A stretch of DNA of 64,000 bases from Halomonas sp. HL-93 (lineage in GTDB: Bacteria; Pseudomonadota; Gammaproteobacteria; Pseudomonadales; Halomonadaceae): NCBI RefSeq assembly GCF_900086985.1, contig NZ_LT593974.1, positions 186,001 through 250,000 on the forward strand. Reading direction: 5' to 3'. Both the position numbers and the translations under genes were made by a program. The notes below the pieces were generated by a model that saw only the letters and a list, made by a program, of their open reading frames with translations, was not told the DNA's origin and searched no databases. Every line of letters starts with the position of its first letter. Positions within the stretch are counted from its first letter, which is position 1. This document shows positions 8,129 to 17,536 of the stretch, piece after piece.

Positions 8129-8433
8129 TACCACTTCTCCCCAAGTCTTTGTCTTTCCGTCACCATAGGGGGTATTCGACGATCACGCCAAGTGACTAGC
8201 AAACGTCACCGCCGGTTTTCTCAACGGTAATAGTGTAGAGCTCAACTAATTTTGGGTTGTCACTCTGAGGTATTCCTCGCGCTCTGGTCACGGCGGAGTT
8301 ACCCCCTGAACCGCCAGTGGCAAGGGTTTGCGTTATTATGCAGCCTTTTTTGCCTGATCCTGTGAATTTTTTGTTCGCAGGCTAATATTTTGCTGGTCTT
8401 GGTATACTGTCTCCACGCATATGGAGGTCAGTC

Positions 8434-9405
8434 ATGAATAACGTCGCCTATCCCCACTCTCTAGCCGGTCCAGCGCAGTCAATTGCCGAGCCTATGTGCC
8501 AGCAACTCGCCGATCTGGTCTCGGCCAGAATGAGCAATGAGGGTCTGAATGAAACGGATATTCCGGGATTAAGCCTGTTTCGCGTAGACGCGCCTACCAG
8601 CTGTATGTCTGCAGTCTACGAGCCGTCTCTCTGCGTCATCGCCCAGGGGCGTGAGGTGGTGCAACTGGGGGATCGGGAAATCGTCTATGATGCGCTCAGC
8701 TATATGGTGTCCAGCGTCGACCTGCCGGTTAACAGGTTTGTGGTAGACGCCTCGCCTGAGCATCCGTTTCTAGCCATTAAGATCAATATCGACCCCGCCG
8801 AAGTCGCCGAACTGGTGCTGCAGTTGGGCGATTCCCCCCATGCCAGCGAACCCACTGATGCCCCTTATTCAGGCTGTGGTATGTGTGTTGCCCAGGTCGA
8901 CTTGGGGATTCTGGATGCCATGACCCGGCTGGTTCGGCTACTCGACTCGCCCACGGATGTTCCCGTGCTGGCGCCTTTGATTCGCCGTGAGATCATTTAC
9001 CGCGCCTTGGTAGGGGAGATGGGCCCACGCATGCGCGAGTTCGCCTCCGCCGACAGCCAGTCAAACCGCATTTTTCAGGTGATTTCGGTACTCAAGGACC
9101 GTTTTGCTGAGCCGCTGCGGGTGCGGCAACTGGCGGACGATGTGAATATGAGTGAATCTGCGCTCTATCACAGCTTCAAGCAGGCCACCTGCATGTCGCC
9201 GTTACAATTTCAGAAGAAGCTGCGGCTGCACGAAGCGCGCTTATTGATGCTTAGAGAGGGGCTAGAAGCCTCCACTGCCAGCTATCGGGTCGGTTACGAA
9301 AGCCCATCGCAATTTAGCCGCGAATACAGCCGCATGTTTGGCGCACCACCGCGGAGTGATATTGCCAAGTTACGTGGCGAAACCCGCATAAGCGTGCCCG
9401 CTTAG
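8434..9405 (+). CDS. AraC-family transcriptional regulator
   Basis: 323 residues. The first 190 match the AraC_N cupin-like domain (PF06719; note YEPSLCVIAQG), and the last 100 carry the double helix-turn-helix (VRQLADDVNMSESALYHSFK, then VGYESPSQFSREYSRMFG). It binds DNA and responds to an unknown small molecule. GGAGGT precedes the ATG and a TATACT hexamer lies about 30 bases upstream. It is divergent from the BCCT gene across about 300 bases, so it may regulate that carrier, but nothing proves this. Confidence 0.9.
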   Translation: MNNVAYPHSLAGPAQSIAEPMCQQLADLVSARMSNEGLNETDIPGLSLFRVDAPTSCMSAVYEPSLCVIAQGREVVQLGDREIVYDALSYMVSSVDLPVNRFVVDASPEHPFLAIKINIDPAEVAELVLQLGDSPHASEPTDAPYSGCGMCVAQVDLGILDAMTRLVRLLDSPTDVPVLAPLIRREIIYRALVGEMGPRMREFASADSQSNRIFQVISVLKDRFAEPLRVRQLADDVNMSESALYHSFKQATCMSPLQFQKKLRLHEARLLMLREGLEASTASYRVGYESPSQFSREYSRMFGAPPRSDIAKLRGETRISVPA

Positions 9406-9453
9406 GTTGCCTTTTCAGTAGTGATGTATCGCTATGTTGCCAAGGCATGAAAA

Positions 9454-9477
9454 CGGGCCACCCGCTTGGGTGGCCCG
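9454..9477 (-). terminator. Terminator shared by convergent genes
   Basis: CGGGCCACCC pairs with GGGTGGCCCG around GCTT. On the minus strand the stem is followed by TTTT, serving the small secreted-protein gene; it can also stop readthrough from the AraC gene. Confidence 0.7.
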
Positions 9478-9512
9478 TGATGTCTGCGCCGCTCTGGATG
9501 CGCGTCGGCGCT

Positions 9513-9860
9513 TTAGCCGCGTGTACCACGCGTCAGGTTCTCAGCATGCTCGGTATGCGATACCTGTTGTGACATGGCCTGATTGTCCTCGACTTCAACA
9601 CGCTCACTGAACATTCCTTCCTGTGTGCCGCCGACTAAAGGGCTGCCGACGTCGAAGGTAGTGCGGTAGTGAGTGCCTTGGTTGTCGAAGGCTTGGCCAT
9701 CATCTGCCAGTTGGTTGATGCCTTCCCGTGTGCCGACTTGGGCCGGGCTGCCAGTGTCGAAGCGTGCCTGGGTTGGCTCTGCGGCGGTGGCTTGAGCGGC
9801 CATGCCCAGAACCAGGGCGCCAGCGGTGAGGGTCTGCATAATGATAGTGGCGTATTTCAT
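9513..9860 (-). CDS. Small secreted protein with a duplicated motif
   Basis: 115 residues from ATG 9860, preceded by AGAGGAAG. A clear signal peptide (MKYATIIMQTLTAGALVLG, cleavage after ATA-A) leads into a polar mature part of about 90 residues. It contains two related segments, FDTGSPAQVGTREG and FDVGSPLVGGTQEG, separated by about 30 residues. I do not recognise a named family. Export to the periplasm is likely; the duplicated FDxGSP-GTxEG unit could be a short structural repeat. Single gene with its own terminator. Confidence 0.7.
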   Translation of the reverse strand: MKYATIIMQTLTAGALVLGMAAQATAAEPTQARFDTGSPAQVGTREGINQLADDGQAFDNQGTHYRTTFDVGSPLVGGTQEGMFSERVEVEDNQAMSQQVSHTEHAENLTRGTRG

Positions 9861-10195
9861 GGAATGACTTCCTCTCGTTGAATGATATAGCCGCAAAATC
9901 CAGGGGTGTTGGCTGCATGCCTGTTCGCATCGATCCAGTGGAACAGGGCGCGATAGATCCCCGGTTGGCGGCATATTGGCCGTTACGACCATGAGAGAAA
10001 TGATAGTGATGTTAGACTGCTAACAATAGGCGTATTTCTCGCTGAAGATTGCCTAATTCTGTAAATTTCATCTATCAATGCAGTTATTCAAGATATACCA
10101 CTGCATTTTATAGCGTATGTAGATGATTGTGATAGCGCTGGTCTATGGCTGTAAAGCCACCCCTTACTGAAACCCAGCGCTTCTCGTTGTTGGTG
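9861..10195. other. Intergenic region
   Basis: It holds the promoter side of the small secreted protein gene (9861 onward) and the sequence after tctA. It is AT-rich around 10010-10140. No gene or clear terminator seen. Confidence 0.5.
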
Positions 10196-11689
10196 TTAGC
10201 GTCTGGCCGCGAGTAGTTTTGGTACTAACCAGGGCAGTACTAGCAGTAAGGCAGCGGCAACCCACAGCCCCAGTGAAATGCCTGACTGCCATAGAATCCC
10301 GACTTCGCCACCGCTAATGGACAGAGCACGGCGGAGGTTCTGCTCCATCAAGCCCCCCAGCACGTAGCCGAGAATCACTGGCGCCAGAGAGAATCCCATC
10401 TTGCGCAGGAGATAACCAAACACACCGATGACAAGCATCAGGTAGATAGCAAAAAGATCGGAGTGCAACTGATAGACGCCAACGAACGCCAGAATAGCAA
10501 TGGCGGGTACCAGTACCCAGCGCGGAATGGTCAGCACGCGAGCAAATACGCCAGCCAGTGGCAGATTGAGGATCAGTAACACTACATTGCCAATGTAAAG
10601 TGAGGCGATCAGGCCGCCCGCCACTTCAGGCTGCTCGGTAAACATCATTGGCCCGGGAGTGATGTTGTAAAGCATCAGCGCCCCAAGCAATACGGCCGTG
10701 GTGCCAGAGCCCGGTATGCCAAGCGTCAGCATAGGCACGAAGGAGCCGACTGCAGCGGCGTTATTGGCCGACTCTGGTGCTGCCAATCCGCGCATGTCGC
10801 CCTTGCCAAAGGTGTTGTCCTTGTCGGAAAGGCGCTTCTCGGTGGTGTAGGAGACGGCACCAGCCACCGACGCACCGGTTCCAGGTAGAACGCCAATGAT
10901 AAAGCCGAGCAACCCCGAGCGACCGATAGCGCCTTTACACGCCAACACCTCTTTGAGGGTGACAAACACGCGACCCAGAGGCGGGAGCTTGCCGTCGTCC
11001 TCCGAGCGGTGGGCATGTTCAAGCATCAGCAGAATTTCGCTGATGGCAAACAGTCCGATGATCATCACCACAAAGTCGATGCCATCGTAGAGCTCTGGCA
11101 AACCGAAGGTGTAGCGCAACACGCCGCTACCGGAGTCAACCCCTACGGTGCCAATGATCACGCCAAGCACCGCGCCAATGGCGGTCTTGATGGGATCTTT
11201 GCCCATCATCACTGACATGGAGGAGAAAGCGAAGATCATGAGCGCAAAAAATTCTGCCGGGCCGAACATCACTGCGACCTCTGCCAGTAGCGGCGCAAAG
11301 AGTGTCAGGCCAATAATGGCAATGGTAGCGCCAATGAATGAACTGACGGCCGAAAGGCCTAGAGCGGGGCCTGCGAGCCCTTGCTGTGCCAGTGGGTAGC
11401 CATCCAGGGTGGTCATGACAGCGCCGGCATCACCGGGCACATTGAGCAGGATGCTCGACATGCGCCCGCCGTATTCAGCGCCGGTATAGACGGCGGCCAG
11501 CAGGATCAGCGATGACTCAGCTGGCAAGCCAAGGGTGTAGGCCAGCGGCATTAGAATGGCGATGCCGTTGATCGGGCCAATGCCTGGCAAGGCGCCAAAC
11601 AGGGTGCCCAGCAGGGCGCCAAGAAAGGCCAGGCCCAGGTTGAGAGGGGTTAGAGCAACCCCGAAGCCGTCGATCAGGAAATCGAACAT
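10196..11689 (-). CDS. tctA: Tripartite tricarboxylate transporter, large permease TctA
   Basis: 497 residues, the usual TctA length, with about eleven to twelve membrane segments. Family blocks LFGALPGIGPINGIAILMP near residue 31, GRMSSILLNVPGDAGAVMT near 75 and GVLPGTGASVAGAVSY in the middle are present; the PGxGxxxG loops are thought to line the substrate path. With TctB and TctC it imports tricarboxylates or related dicarboxylates using the ion gradient. It is the last gene of the tctCBA operon, 12 bases after tctB. Confidence 0.93.
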   Translation of the reverse strand: MFDFLIDGFGVALTPLNLGLAFLGALLGTLFGALPGIGPINGIAILMPLAYTLGLPAESSLILLAAVYTGAEYGGRMSSILLNVPGDAGAVMTTLDGYPLAQQGLAGPALGLSAVSSFIGATIAIIGLTLFAPLLAEVAVMFGPAEFFALMIFAFSSMSVMMGKDPIKTAIGAVLGVIIGTVGVDSGSGVLRYTFGLPELYDGIDFVVMIIGLFAISEILLMLEHAHRSEDDGKLPPLGRVFVTLKEVLACKGAIGRSGLLGFIIGVLPGTGASVAGAVSYTTEKRLSDKDNTFGKGDMRGLAAPESANNAAAVGSFVPMLTLGIPGSGTTAVLLGALMLYNITPGPMMFTEQPEVAGGLIASLYIGNVVLLILNLPLAGVFARVLTIPRWVLVPAIAILAFVGVYQLHSDLFAIYLMLVIGVFGYLLRKMGFSLAPVILGYVLGGLMEQNLRRALSISGGEVGILWQSGISLGLWVAAALLLVLPWLVPKLLAARR

Positions 11690-11701
11690 CTCAGCGATCC
11701 T

Positions 11702-12151
11702 TTAGATGAAGCTGGCGAACAAGTAGCCAGAAGGCAGACTGATGCCAAGGGCGGCGGTGAACAGAAAATAGCCGACAATCGACATGACAATGCCGGTGAT
11801 CAGGGCTTTGCCCCAGGTCGCATCGAACAGTCGCGCCAGGGCTGTTATCACCAACAGCGATGAGGCGATAAACCCCAGTTGTGTGAACAAGACGGCGTAG
11901 GCCAACAGCAAGACCAGCACCAGTATCAACCTGAGCGCCAGTGCCTTGTGCGGCCAACTGCCGTTATCGCCGGGTCTGAAAATCAGCACCAATGATAGTA
12001 GTATCAGCAAAATCGACAGCCCCAGCGGAAAGGCCTTGGGGCCCACGGGTTCGGAGCTGAAGGGCATTTCCATTTGGGCGGCCTGGACGGCGATAAACGC
12101 CGCCAGACCGATCAGGGCTATGCCCATTACGCGGTCGGCGGCGATTCTCAT
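11702..12151 (-). CDS. tctB: Tripartite tricarboxylate transporter, small subunit TctB
   Basis: 149 residues with four hydrophobic segments and the typical PVGPKAFP-like motif (GPKAFPLGLSILL) after the first helix. It is the small membrane partner of TctA. Its ATG overlaps the tctC stop (ATGA), so the two are translationally coupled. Confidence 0.9.
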   Translation of the reverse strand: MRIAADRVMGIALIGLAAFIAVQAAQMEMPFSSEPVGPKAFPLGLSILLILLSLVLIFRPGDNGSWPHKALALRLILVLVLLLAYAVLFTQLGFIASSLLVITALARLFDATWGKALITGIVMSIVGYFLFTAALGISLPSGYLFASFI

Positions 12152-13140
12152 TGCGTTAGCCCCACTTCTTCAGCCAATCCTTTAAACTCGGCAACCTGCT
12201 CCTGGACGTAGCTGTCAAAATCTTCGCCGAAGCGTGACATCGGGAACAGGCCGCGCGCCTCACGCAGCTCGGCAAAGACAGGATCTTCTGCCACCGCCTG
12301 CATGCGTTCGATCCAGGCCTCATAGGCTTCATCGCTGACTTCAGGGCCCATGTAATAGCCACGCCAGATCGGCCATTCCACGTCGTAGCCCTGCTCGGCT
12401 GCGGTGGGGATCTCGGCGTAGGGGCCGCCCATCCGCTCTTCGGAAAGTGACGCCAGTACGCGGATCTTGCCGCTCTCAAGCTGAGACTTGAGTTCCGAAA
12501 GGTCGCCGGTGAACACCTGGATGTGGTCGCCCAGCAATGCCGCCAGGGCCTCACCGCCACCCTCGAAGGCAACGTAGCGCAGATCTCGCGGGGATATATC
12601 GCCAGACTTGGCGGTCAGGGCGGCCTTCATCCAGTCTTGGCTGCCGACCGTTCCGCCAGCACCGAAGGCAATCTCGTTGGGATCTTCTTTCAGGTCGGCC
12701 ATCAGCTCGTCAAGGTTTTCCCACGGTGCATCGGAACTGACGACGATAGCGCCATAGTCGACGCCGAGCGCGCCCAGCCAGCGAACCTCATCAGCGTCGT
12801 ACTCGCCAAACTTGCCAAGCGCCAGGTTGACGGCAGCTCCGGTACTGGCGGCTACAATAAGGCTGGGATCATCGGTGCGTACACCGTTAACGTGGTTGTA
12901 AGCCACCGCGCCGATGCCGCCGGGCATATAGCTCACCATCATCGGTTTGCTTATCAGCCCTGTATCCTGAAGGCCATTGGCCGCCAGTCGGCACGTCAAA
13001 TCGTAGCCTCCACCGGGTTTGGCAGGCGCGATGCACTCGGTGGACTCTGGGATCGTCTGCGCGTAGGCGTGGCCGAAAAACAATGCACTTCCGATCACTG
13101 CAAGGCCAGAGGTGCGGCGAAGGATTGGGTTGATCTTCAT
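12148..13140 (-). CDS. tctC: Tripartite tricarboxylate transporter, periplasmic binding protein TctC
   Basis: About 330 residues from ATG 13140 (AGGAG 8 bases upstream). A signal peptide (cleavage after AYA) precedes a Bug/TctC fold: CIAPAKPGGGYDLTCR near the start is the ligand-binding loop, YMPGGIGAVAYNHV and VGSQDW follow, and the C-terminal region ends FKGLAEEVG. It captures the carboxylate in the periplasm and hands it to TctAB. First gene of tctCBA and divergent from tctD across 138 bases, a layout consistent with TctD control. Confidence 0.92.
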   Translation of the reverse strand: MKINPILRRTSGLAVIGSALFFGHAYAQTIPESTECIAPAKPGGGYDLTCRLAANGLQDTGLISKPMMVSYMPGGIGAVAYNHVNGVRTDDPSLIVAASTGAAVNLALGKFGEYDADEVRWLGALGVDYGAIVVSSDAPWENLDELMADLKEDPNEIAFGAGGTVGSQDWMKAALTAKSGDISPRDLRYVAFEGGGEALAALLGDHIQVFTGDLSELKSQLESGKIRVLASLSEERMGGPYAEIPTAAEQGYDVEWPIWRGYYMGPEVSDEAYEAWIERMQAVAEDPVFAELREARGLFPMSRFGEDFDSYVQEQVAEFKGLAEEVGLTQ

Positions 13141-13278
13141 GGCGATCTCCTGTTCTCTTGTTTTAGTCGGGGCGGGAAAGATCCAAGCCCGGTCATGCCA
13201 GATGACCCTCGCCATGTTAGGTAGTTAACCTTTCACCAACCTGTCATCTCACCAATACCGCTCTGAGACTTTAGTCAT

Positions 13279-13947
13279 ATGCGCCTAATCATTGTTGAAG
13301 ACGATCCGATGATCGCCCGCTCTCTGGACAATGCGCTTGCTCGGCTGAGTAATACGGTTGATATCTTCTCGCTTGCCAGCGAGGCGCGTGCGGCGTTGCG
13401 GAATGACACTTTCGATCTTATTTTGCTTGATCTGGGCTTGCCCGATGGTGACGGCCTTGAATTACTGGGTGAGTTACGTGATCGCAACGACAGAACACCT
13501 GTGCTGATTCTCACGGCCCGGGACGGCATCGATGACCGAGTCCGTGGTCTTGACCTGGGCGCGGACGACTACCTTGCCAAACCGTTCTCGGTTGCAGAGC
13601 TTGAAGCCCGAGTGCGTGCCTTGCTGCGACGCAGCCAGCAGCGTAGCGATAACCGGTTGAAATATGGATCTTTGTGCCTGGATCCAACTGCCGGCGCCGC
13701 GACACTCGATGGCACAATACTTGAACTACCCCGCCGTGAGCTGCGCTTGCTTGAAGGGCTGCTGTTACACGCGGGCAATATTGCTCCACGCGAGATGCTG
13801 GAAGGGCGAGTGTTTAGCTACGGTGACGTTGGCCCCAACGCACTGGAAGTTTATGTGAGCCGCCTACGCAAGCGACTTCAAGGGAGTTGCCTGCGTATCC
13901 GAACATTTCGTGGCCTGGGCTATCGCCTTGAGGATACGCAAAGGTGA
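13279..13947 (+). CDS. tctD: OmpR-family response regulator TctD
   Basis: 222 residues. The receiver domain has the acidic pair D8/D9, phosphoacceptor D51 in LILLDLGLPDGDG, and Lys in DYLAKPF; a winged-helix DNA-binding domain follows (ISRLRKRLQG-like recognition region, ending RTFRGLGYRLE). It should activate tctCBA when phosphorylated by TctE. Stop overlaps the next start (GTGA). Confidence 0.93.
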   Translation: MRLIIVEDDPMIARSLDNALARLSNTVDIFSLASEARAALRNDTFDLILLDLGLPDGDGLELLGELRDRNDRTPVLILTARDGIDDRVRGLDLGADDYLAKPFSVAELEARVRALLRRSQQRSDNRLKYGSLCLDPTAGAATLDGTILELPRRELRLLEGLLLHAGNIAPREMLEGRVFSYGDVGPNALEVYVSRLRKRLQGSCLRIRTFRGLGYRLEDTQR

Positions 13948-15341
13948 TTCATGTTAAAGGCACGCTAAAAGCGCGTCTGGCTATCTTGCTAATGGTCATG
14001 GTCTCGGGCCTTGGTACGCTACTGTTGATAGAGGCTTATTATTCAACCCAGCGCGCGGCTGAGCGTGCTTACGATAGTCAGCTTGAAGCGGCGGCACTGA
14101 CGACCGCCGAGTCGGTTCAATGGGAAGGTAGCGACCCTGTCGTAAGGATTCCTCCCGCCGCCCTGCAAATTCTGGCCACCTCTCATCAGGAGCGGGTCTT
14201 CTACGCCGTGCTCGACCATAACGGACGACGAATTTCGGCCAACCTCGATATCCCTATACCCAAGGCAGGGCGAGACAGGGCGGCCATCGAGCCAACCTGG
14301 CTCGATCTGACGCAGGCAGGGACGCGCTGGAGGTTGCATGGTAGAGAATACGACTCGGCGGGATGGGACATTCAAGATCCGGTGCAGATCTGGGTGGGGC
14401 ATACGGTCAGTGGGCGCCAGGCACTGGCAAAAGAGCTGTTCGATCGAGCGGTCATTCGTTTTATCGCCATGGTGCTGCTGGCAGGCATCCTGATGCTGTT
14501 GGCGATGCGAGTGGCATTGAAACCGATGCGCAAGCTGCGTCATCAATTGCGGCGCCGCAAGGCCGATGACATACGGCCCCTCAATGCCGACGTTCCGGAA
14601 GAATTACGTGAAATGGTCGAAACGCTCGATACCCTGTTTACCCGCCAGCGCGAAAGCCGCGACAACCTGCTACGTTTCACGGCTGACGCCAGCCATCAGC
14701 TCAAGACCCCACTAGCGGGCTTGCAGAGTACCAGCGAGCTGGCCTTGCACAGCCGTGAGCCTGGTGAGTGGTATCGAGCTCTGTCGGACGTCCACGACGG
14801 TGCAAAGCGCACCAGTCGCCTTGCCAGCCAGCTGTTGAGCCTTGCGCGCCTGCGCCATATTGAAGAGGCTGACGAGCTCATGCCGCTCGACCTGAAAACC
14901 ACGCTACATGACACCGTGCTTGAATGGGCGCAACGTGAAGTGGCGATGAACCATGATCTGGGGCTGGACGAGCTGCCTGCCGGGCCTGTCATGGTTCGGG
15001 CGCAAGCGTGGGCGCTCCGTGAGCTGCTGGGCAACTTGATCGATAACGCAGTTCGCTATACCCCTTCAGGTAGCGTCATTACCCTGGGACTAAAGAACAT
15101 CGACAATCACATCATACTTTATATCGAGGATAACGGTCCTGGGGTGGATCCCGAGGTTCGCAATCGGATGTTTCAACCCTTCGAACGCGGCGGGCGTCAG
15201 GATACGCACGGATCAGGCCTCGGTCTGGCCATTGTTGATTCCATTGCGCAACGCCATGCGGCCGAACTGCGGGTCAAAGAAAGACAGCCTCATGGGCTTC
15301 GGTTTGAGCTGCATTTTCTAGCCATAAGAGAGGAAACCTAA
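13944..15341 (+). CDS. tctE: Sensor histidine kinase TctE
   Basis: 465 residues. Two membrane helices (about 11-30 and 170-190) flank a periplasmic 2CSK_N-type sensor region. Then come a linker, the dimerisation helix with His251 in DASHQLKTPL, and the ATPase domain with NLIDNAVRYTP, EDNGPGV and GSGLGLAI. GTG start overlapping the tctD stop. It presumably senses carboxylate outside the membrane, possibly with help from the binding protein encoded by the next gene. Confidence 0.92.
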   Translation: MIHVKGTLKARLAILLMVMVSGLGTLLLIEAYYSTQRAAERAYDSQLEAAALTTAESVQWEGSDPVVRIPPAALQILATSHQERVFYAVLDHNGRRISANLDIPIPKAGRDRAAIEPTWLDLTQAGTRWRLHGREYDSAGWDIQDPVQIWVGHTVSGRQALAKELFDRAVIRFIAMVLLAGILMLLAMRVALKPMRKLRHQLRRRKADDIRPLNADVPEELREMVETLDTLFTRQRESRDNLLRFTADASHQLKTPLAGLQSTSELALHSREPGEWYRALSDVHDGAKRTSRLASQLLSLARLRHIEEADELMPLDLKTTLHDTVLEWAQREVAMNHDLGLDELPAGPVMVRAQAWALRELLGNLIDNAVRYTPSGSVITLGLKNIDNHIILYIEDNGPGVDPEVRNRMFQPFERGGRQDTHGSGLGLAIVDSIAQRHAAELRVKERQPHGLRFELHFLAIREET

Positions 15342-16384
15342 TGCACCGCCTATGGCTGATGACGGCCCTGCTGGTTGTCTGTTTTTCATCCTCTCAGCGT
15401 TTGCAAGCGATGCCCCTGGTGGTAGAAGCCGCTTTGGATCGACAGGTAGTCGCGCCTCTGCTGGAGGCTTTCGAACAAGCCCACCCCGATATCGAACTCA
15501 CCTACCGTGACCGTTCAACATTGCAAGTCAATGACTTGATAGAGACAGCGGATCCGCCACCCGACGTGGTAATCAGCTCTGCAATGCCCTGGCAGATGAA
15601 CCGGGTGAACCAAGGCTATGCTCAACCATTGGATTCTGCACAGGCCAGTGAATGGCCTGACTGGGCAAAATGGCGTAATGAGCTATTTGGCTTCACTTTT
15701 GAGCCGATCGTCATGGCTTACCGGCTTGATTTAACGCGTCATATCCTGCCACCGCAAACCCATGCGGATCTTCACACGCTGCTAAGCGAGCAGCGTGAGA
15801 TGTTACAGGGTAAGGTAACCACCTACTCTCCGTCAGAAAGCGGGATTGGCTACACCTTGTTTCAGCAGGATGCGCGTTATACAGACAAGTTTTGGGATCT
15901 GGTGACGGTATTGGGAGATGCCGACGCACAGCTCGAATCCAATACTCGCGCGATGCTTGAAGGGATTACAGAAGGGCGCTATTGGCTGGGTTACAACCTG
16001 TTGGGTTCCTACGCCATGGTGTGGGCACAGGAAAATCCTGAGGTGATTGTGCAGGTGCCCCAGGACTATGCCTTGGTGATGATGCGGACAGGGTTTATCC
16101 ATCGTGATGCCCCGCATCCGCGGGCAGCGCAAACCTTTATGAACTTTCTACTCAGCCGCGATGGCCAGCGTGTCCTGGCGTCGCAAACACCGCTTTTCAG
16201 CGTGCGGCCCGATGTTGTTGGTCCCTACACCGCTCAACGCTTACGCGATCAAGTTGGCGACCGCCTCTATCCCATTACACTCAACGCATCGGTGCTTGCC
16301 TTTGTTGATGCGCTACGTCGCGATGCGTTTATGGCGCGGTGGCAACGAGAGTTCAGTCGCTATCAAAGCGGTAACGATGAGTGA
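15341..16384 (+). CDS. Periplasmic substrate-binding protein linked to TctDE
   Basis: 347 residues with a signal peptide (cleavage near LQA-M). The fold is that of the Fe3+/2-aminoethylphosphonate/spermidine type binding proteins: LVVEAALDRQVVAPLLEAFEQAHP at the start, DVVISSAM and YSPSESGIG in the middle, and a C-terminal AQTFMNFLLSRDGQ segment. Its ATG overlaps the tctE stop (TAATG). No permease or ATPase gene is nearby, so it more likely presents ligand to TctE than feeds an ABC importer; that is inference. Confidence 0.8.
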   Translation: MHRLWLMTALLVVCFSSSQRLQAMPLVVEAALDRQVVAPLLEAFEQAHPDIELTYRDRSTLQVNDLIETADPPPDVVISSAMPWQMNRVNQGYAQPLDSAQASEWPDWAKWRNELFGFTFEPIVMAYRLDLTRHILPPQTHADLHTLLSEQREMLQGKVTTYSPSESGIGYTLFQQDARYTDKFWDLVTVLGDADAQLESNTRAMLEGITEGRYWLGYNLLGSYAMVWAQENPEVIVQVPQDYALVMMRTGFIHRDAPHPRAAQTFMNFLLSRDGQRVLASQTPLFSVRPDVVGPYTAQRLRDQVGDRLYPITLNASVLAFVDALRRDAFMARWQREFSRYQSGNDE

Positions 16385-16813
16385 TGGCTGCACCAGATTT
16401 TACCCTTAACGATGATGACCGAAATTGACTCATGTCAGCACGGGTTTGGTCACCACGGCAACAAGTTCTTCTTGGCCGTTGAGCGTATGCCAAGAGCGGC
16501 ATAAGATAGTTCACGCTGGCTGAATCACTATACTAAAAAAATATATGGCGTTAATGGGTAGATATAATGTTAAGCAATTTTTGGTAAAACTAATTGAGCA
16601 GCAATTCCTTATCGATATTTATAGAATCACTGGCTTCGTTGATAAGTGATGCTGCTGTAAACTTAGGGGTGCTATAAGCTTTAACGCTTTTACCATGTTT
16701 AGTGCGAATTTTATTGACGAGTAAGTCAAAACCCCCCATCGCCTGTTACTAGCACTATAATGTCTGCTGGTTTCTTTTTGCATAAAATATAACTTGTGTT
16801 CCGTGAGTCGTAT
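16385..16813. other. Intergenic region between tctDE operon and lrgB
   Basis: Apart from the NYN remnant at 16590-16775, nothing is coding. The stretch is AT-rich at 16510-16600. No convincing terminator seen for the tctDE operon. Confidence 0.5.
16590..16775 (-). pseudogene. Second LabA/NYN-domain gene, decayed C-terminal remnant
   Basis: The minus strand reads PADIIVLVTGDG, is then thrown out of frame by one extra base in a G-run, and resumes as FDLLVNKIRTKHGK and PKFTAASLINEAS to ELLLN and a stop. It is a diverged copy of the fragment at 4780-5117. The front two thirds of the gene are absent. The IS30 element is not involved here, so this copy was lost separately. Confidence 0.8.
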
Positions 16814-17533
16814 TCAATTCAAGCCGAGTAATTGACTGACAAGCGGAATCAACACGGAGCTGAATATCCCCGTCATGCCCATCGCCAAGCCGGCAAAAGC
16901 GCCTGCGAGGGTGCTGCGTTGCATGGCATAGGCCGTTCCGAACCCGTGTGCGGCCAGGCCCAGAGCGAAGCCGCTTGAGGTATGTGAACGCACCTTGAGA
17001 ACACGAAATACCAGTGGGGCTAACAGGCAGCCCATCATGCCGGTGGTCAATGATAAACCGGCGGATAGTGATGGGAACCCGCCTATCTGTTCCGAGATGC
17101 CAATGGCGATGGGAGACGTGACTGATTTAGGGGCCATTGATAGCAACAGCGCATCGCTGGCACCAAAAAGCTGGCCAATCAACACAGTGGTCACGACGGC
17201 CGTCAGGCTGCCGCTTAGGCAAACTACCAGCAATGGCAGCAGCATTTGGCGAATACGTGCACGGTGATCATAAAGGGGCACGGCCAGAGCGACGGTGGCG
17301 GGACCCAGCAGGAAATGAATAAACTGCGCCCCTTCAAAGTAGGTGTCGTAGTCGGTGCCGCTAAGGGTCAGCAGCAAGATGATCATCAACATAGCAACCA
17401 GCACAGGATGTAGCAGCGCCGTGCCACCTGCCTTATGATTAAGCGCACTGGCTACCAGATAAGCCCCCAGAGTAATCACAATCCAGAATAGTGGCCGAGC
17501 GTTGAAGTAAACCCAAAAACTGGTGAGCTCCAT
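16814..17533 (-). CDS. lrgB: LrgB/CidB-family membrane protein
   Basis: 239 residues with about six to seven membrane segments and the family blocks FLLGPATVALAVPLY and PKSVTSPIAIGISEQIGG. LrgB works with LrgA as a holin-like or small-metabolite (for example pyruvate/glycolate) exporter at the inner membrane. It follows lrgA by 3 bases in one operon. Confidence 0.9.
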   Translation of the reverse strand: MELTSFWVYFNARPLFWIVITLGAYLVASALNHKAGGTALLHPVLVAMLMIILLLTLSGTDYDTYFEGAQFIHFLLGPATVALAVPLYDHRARIRQMLLPLLVVCLSGSLTAVVTTVLIGQLFGASDALLLSMAPKSVTSPIAIGISEQIGGFPSLSAGLSLTTGMMGCLLAPLVFRVLKVRSHTSSGFALGLAAHGFGTAYAMQRSTLAGAFAGLAMGMTGIFSSVLIPLVSQLLGLN

Positions 17534-17536
17534 CGC

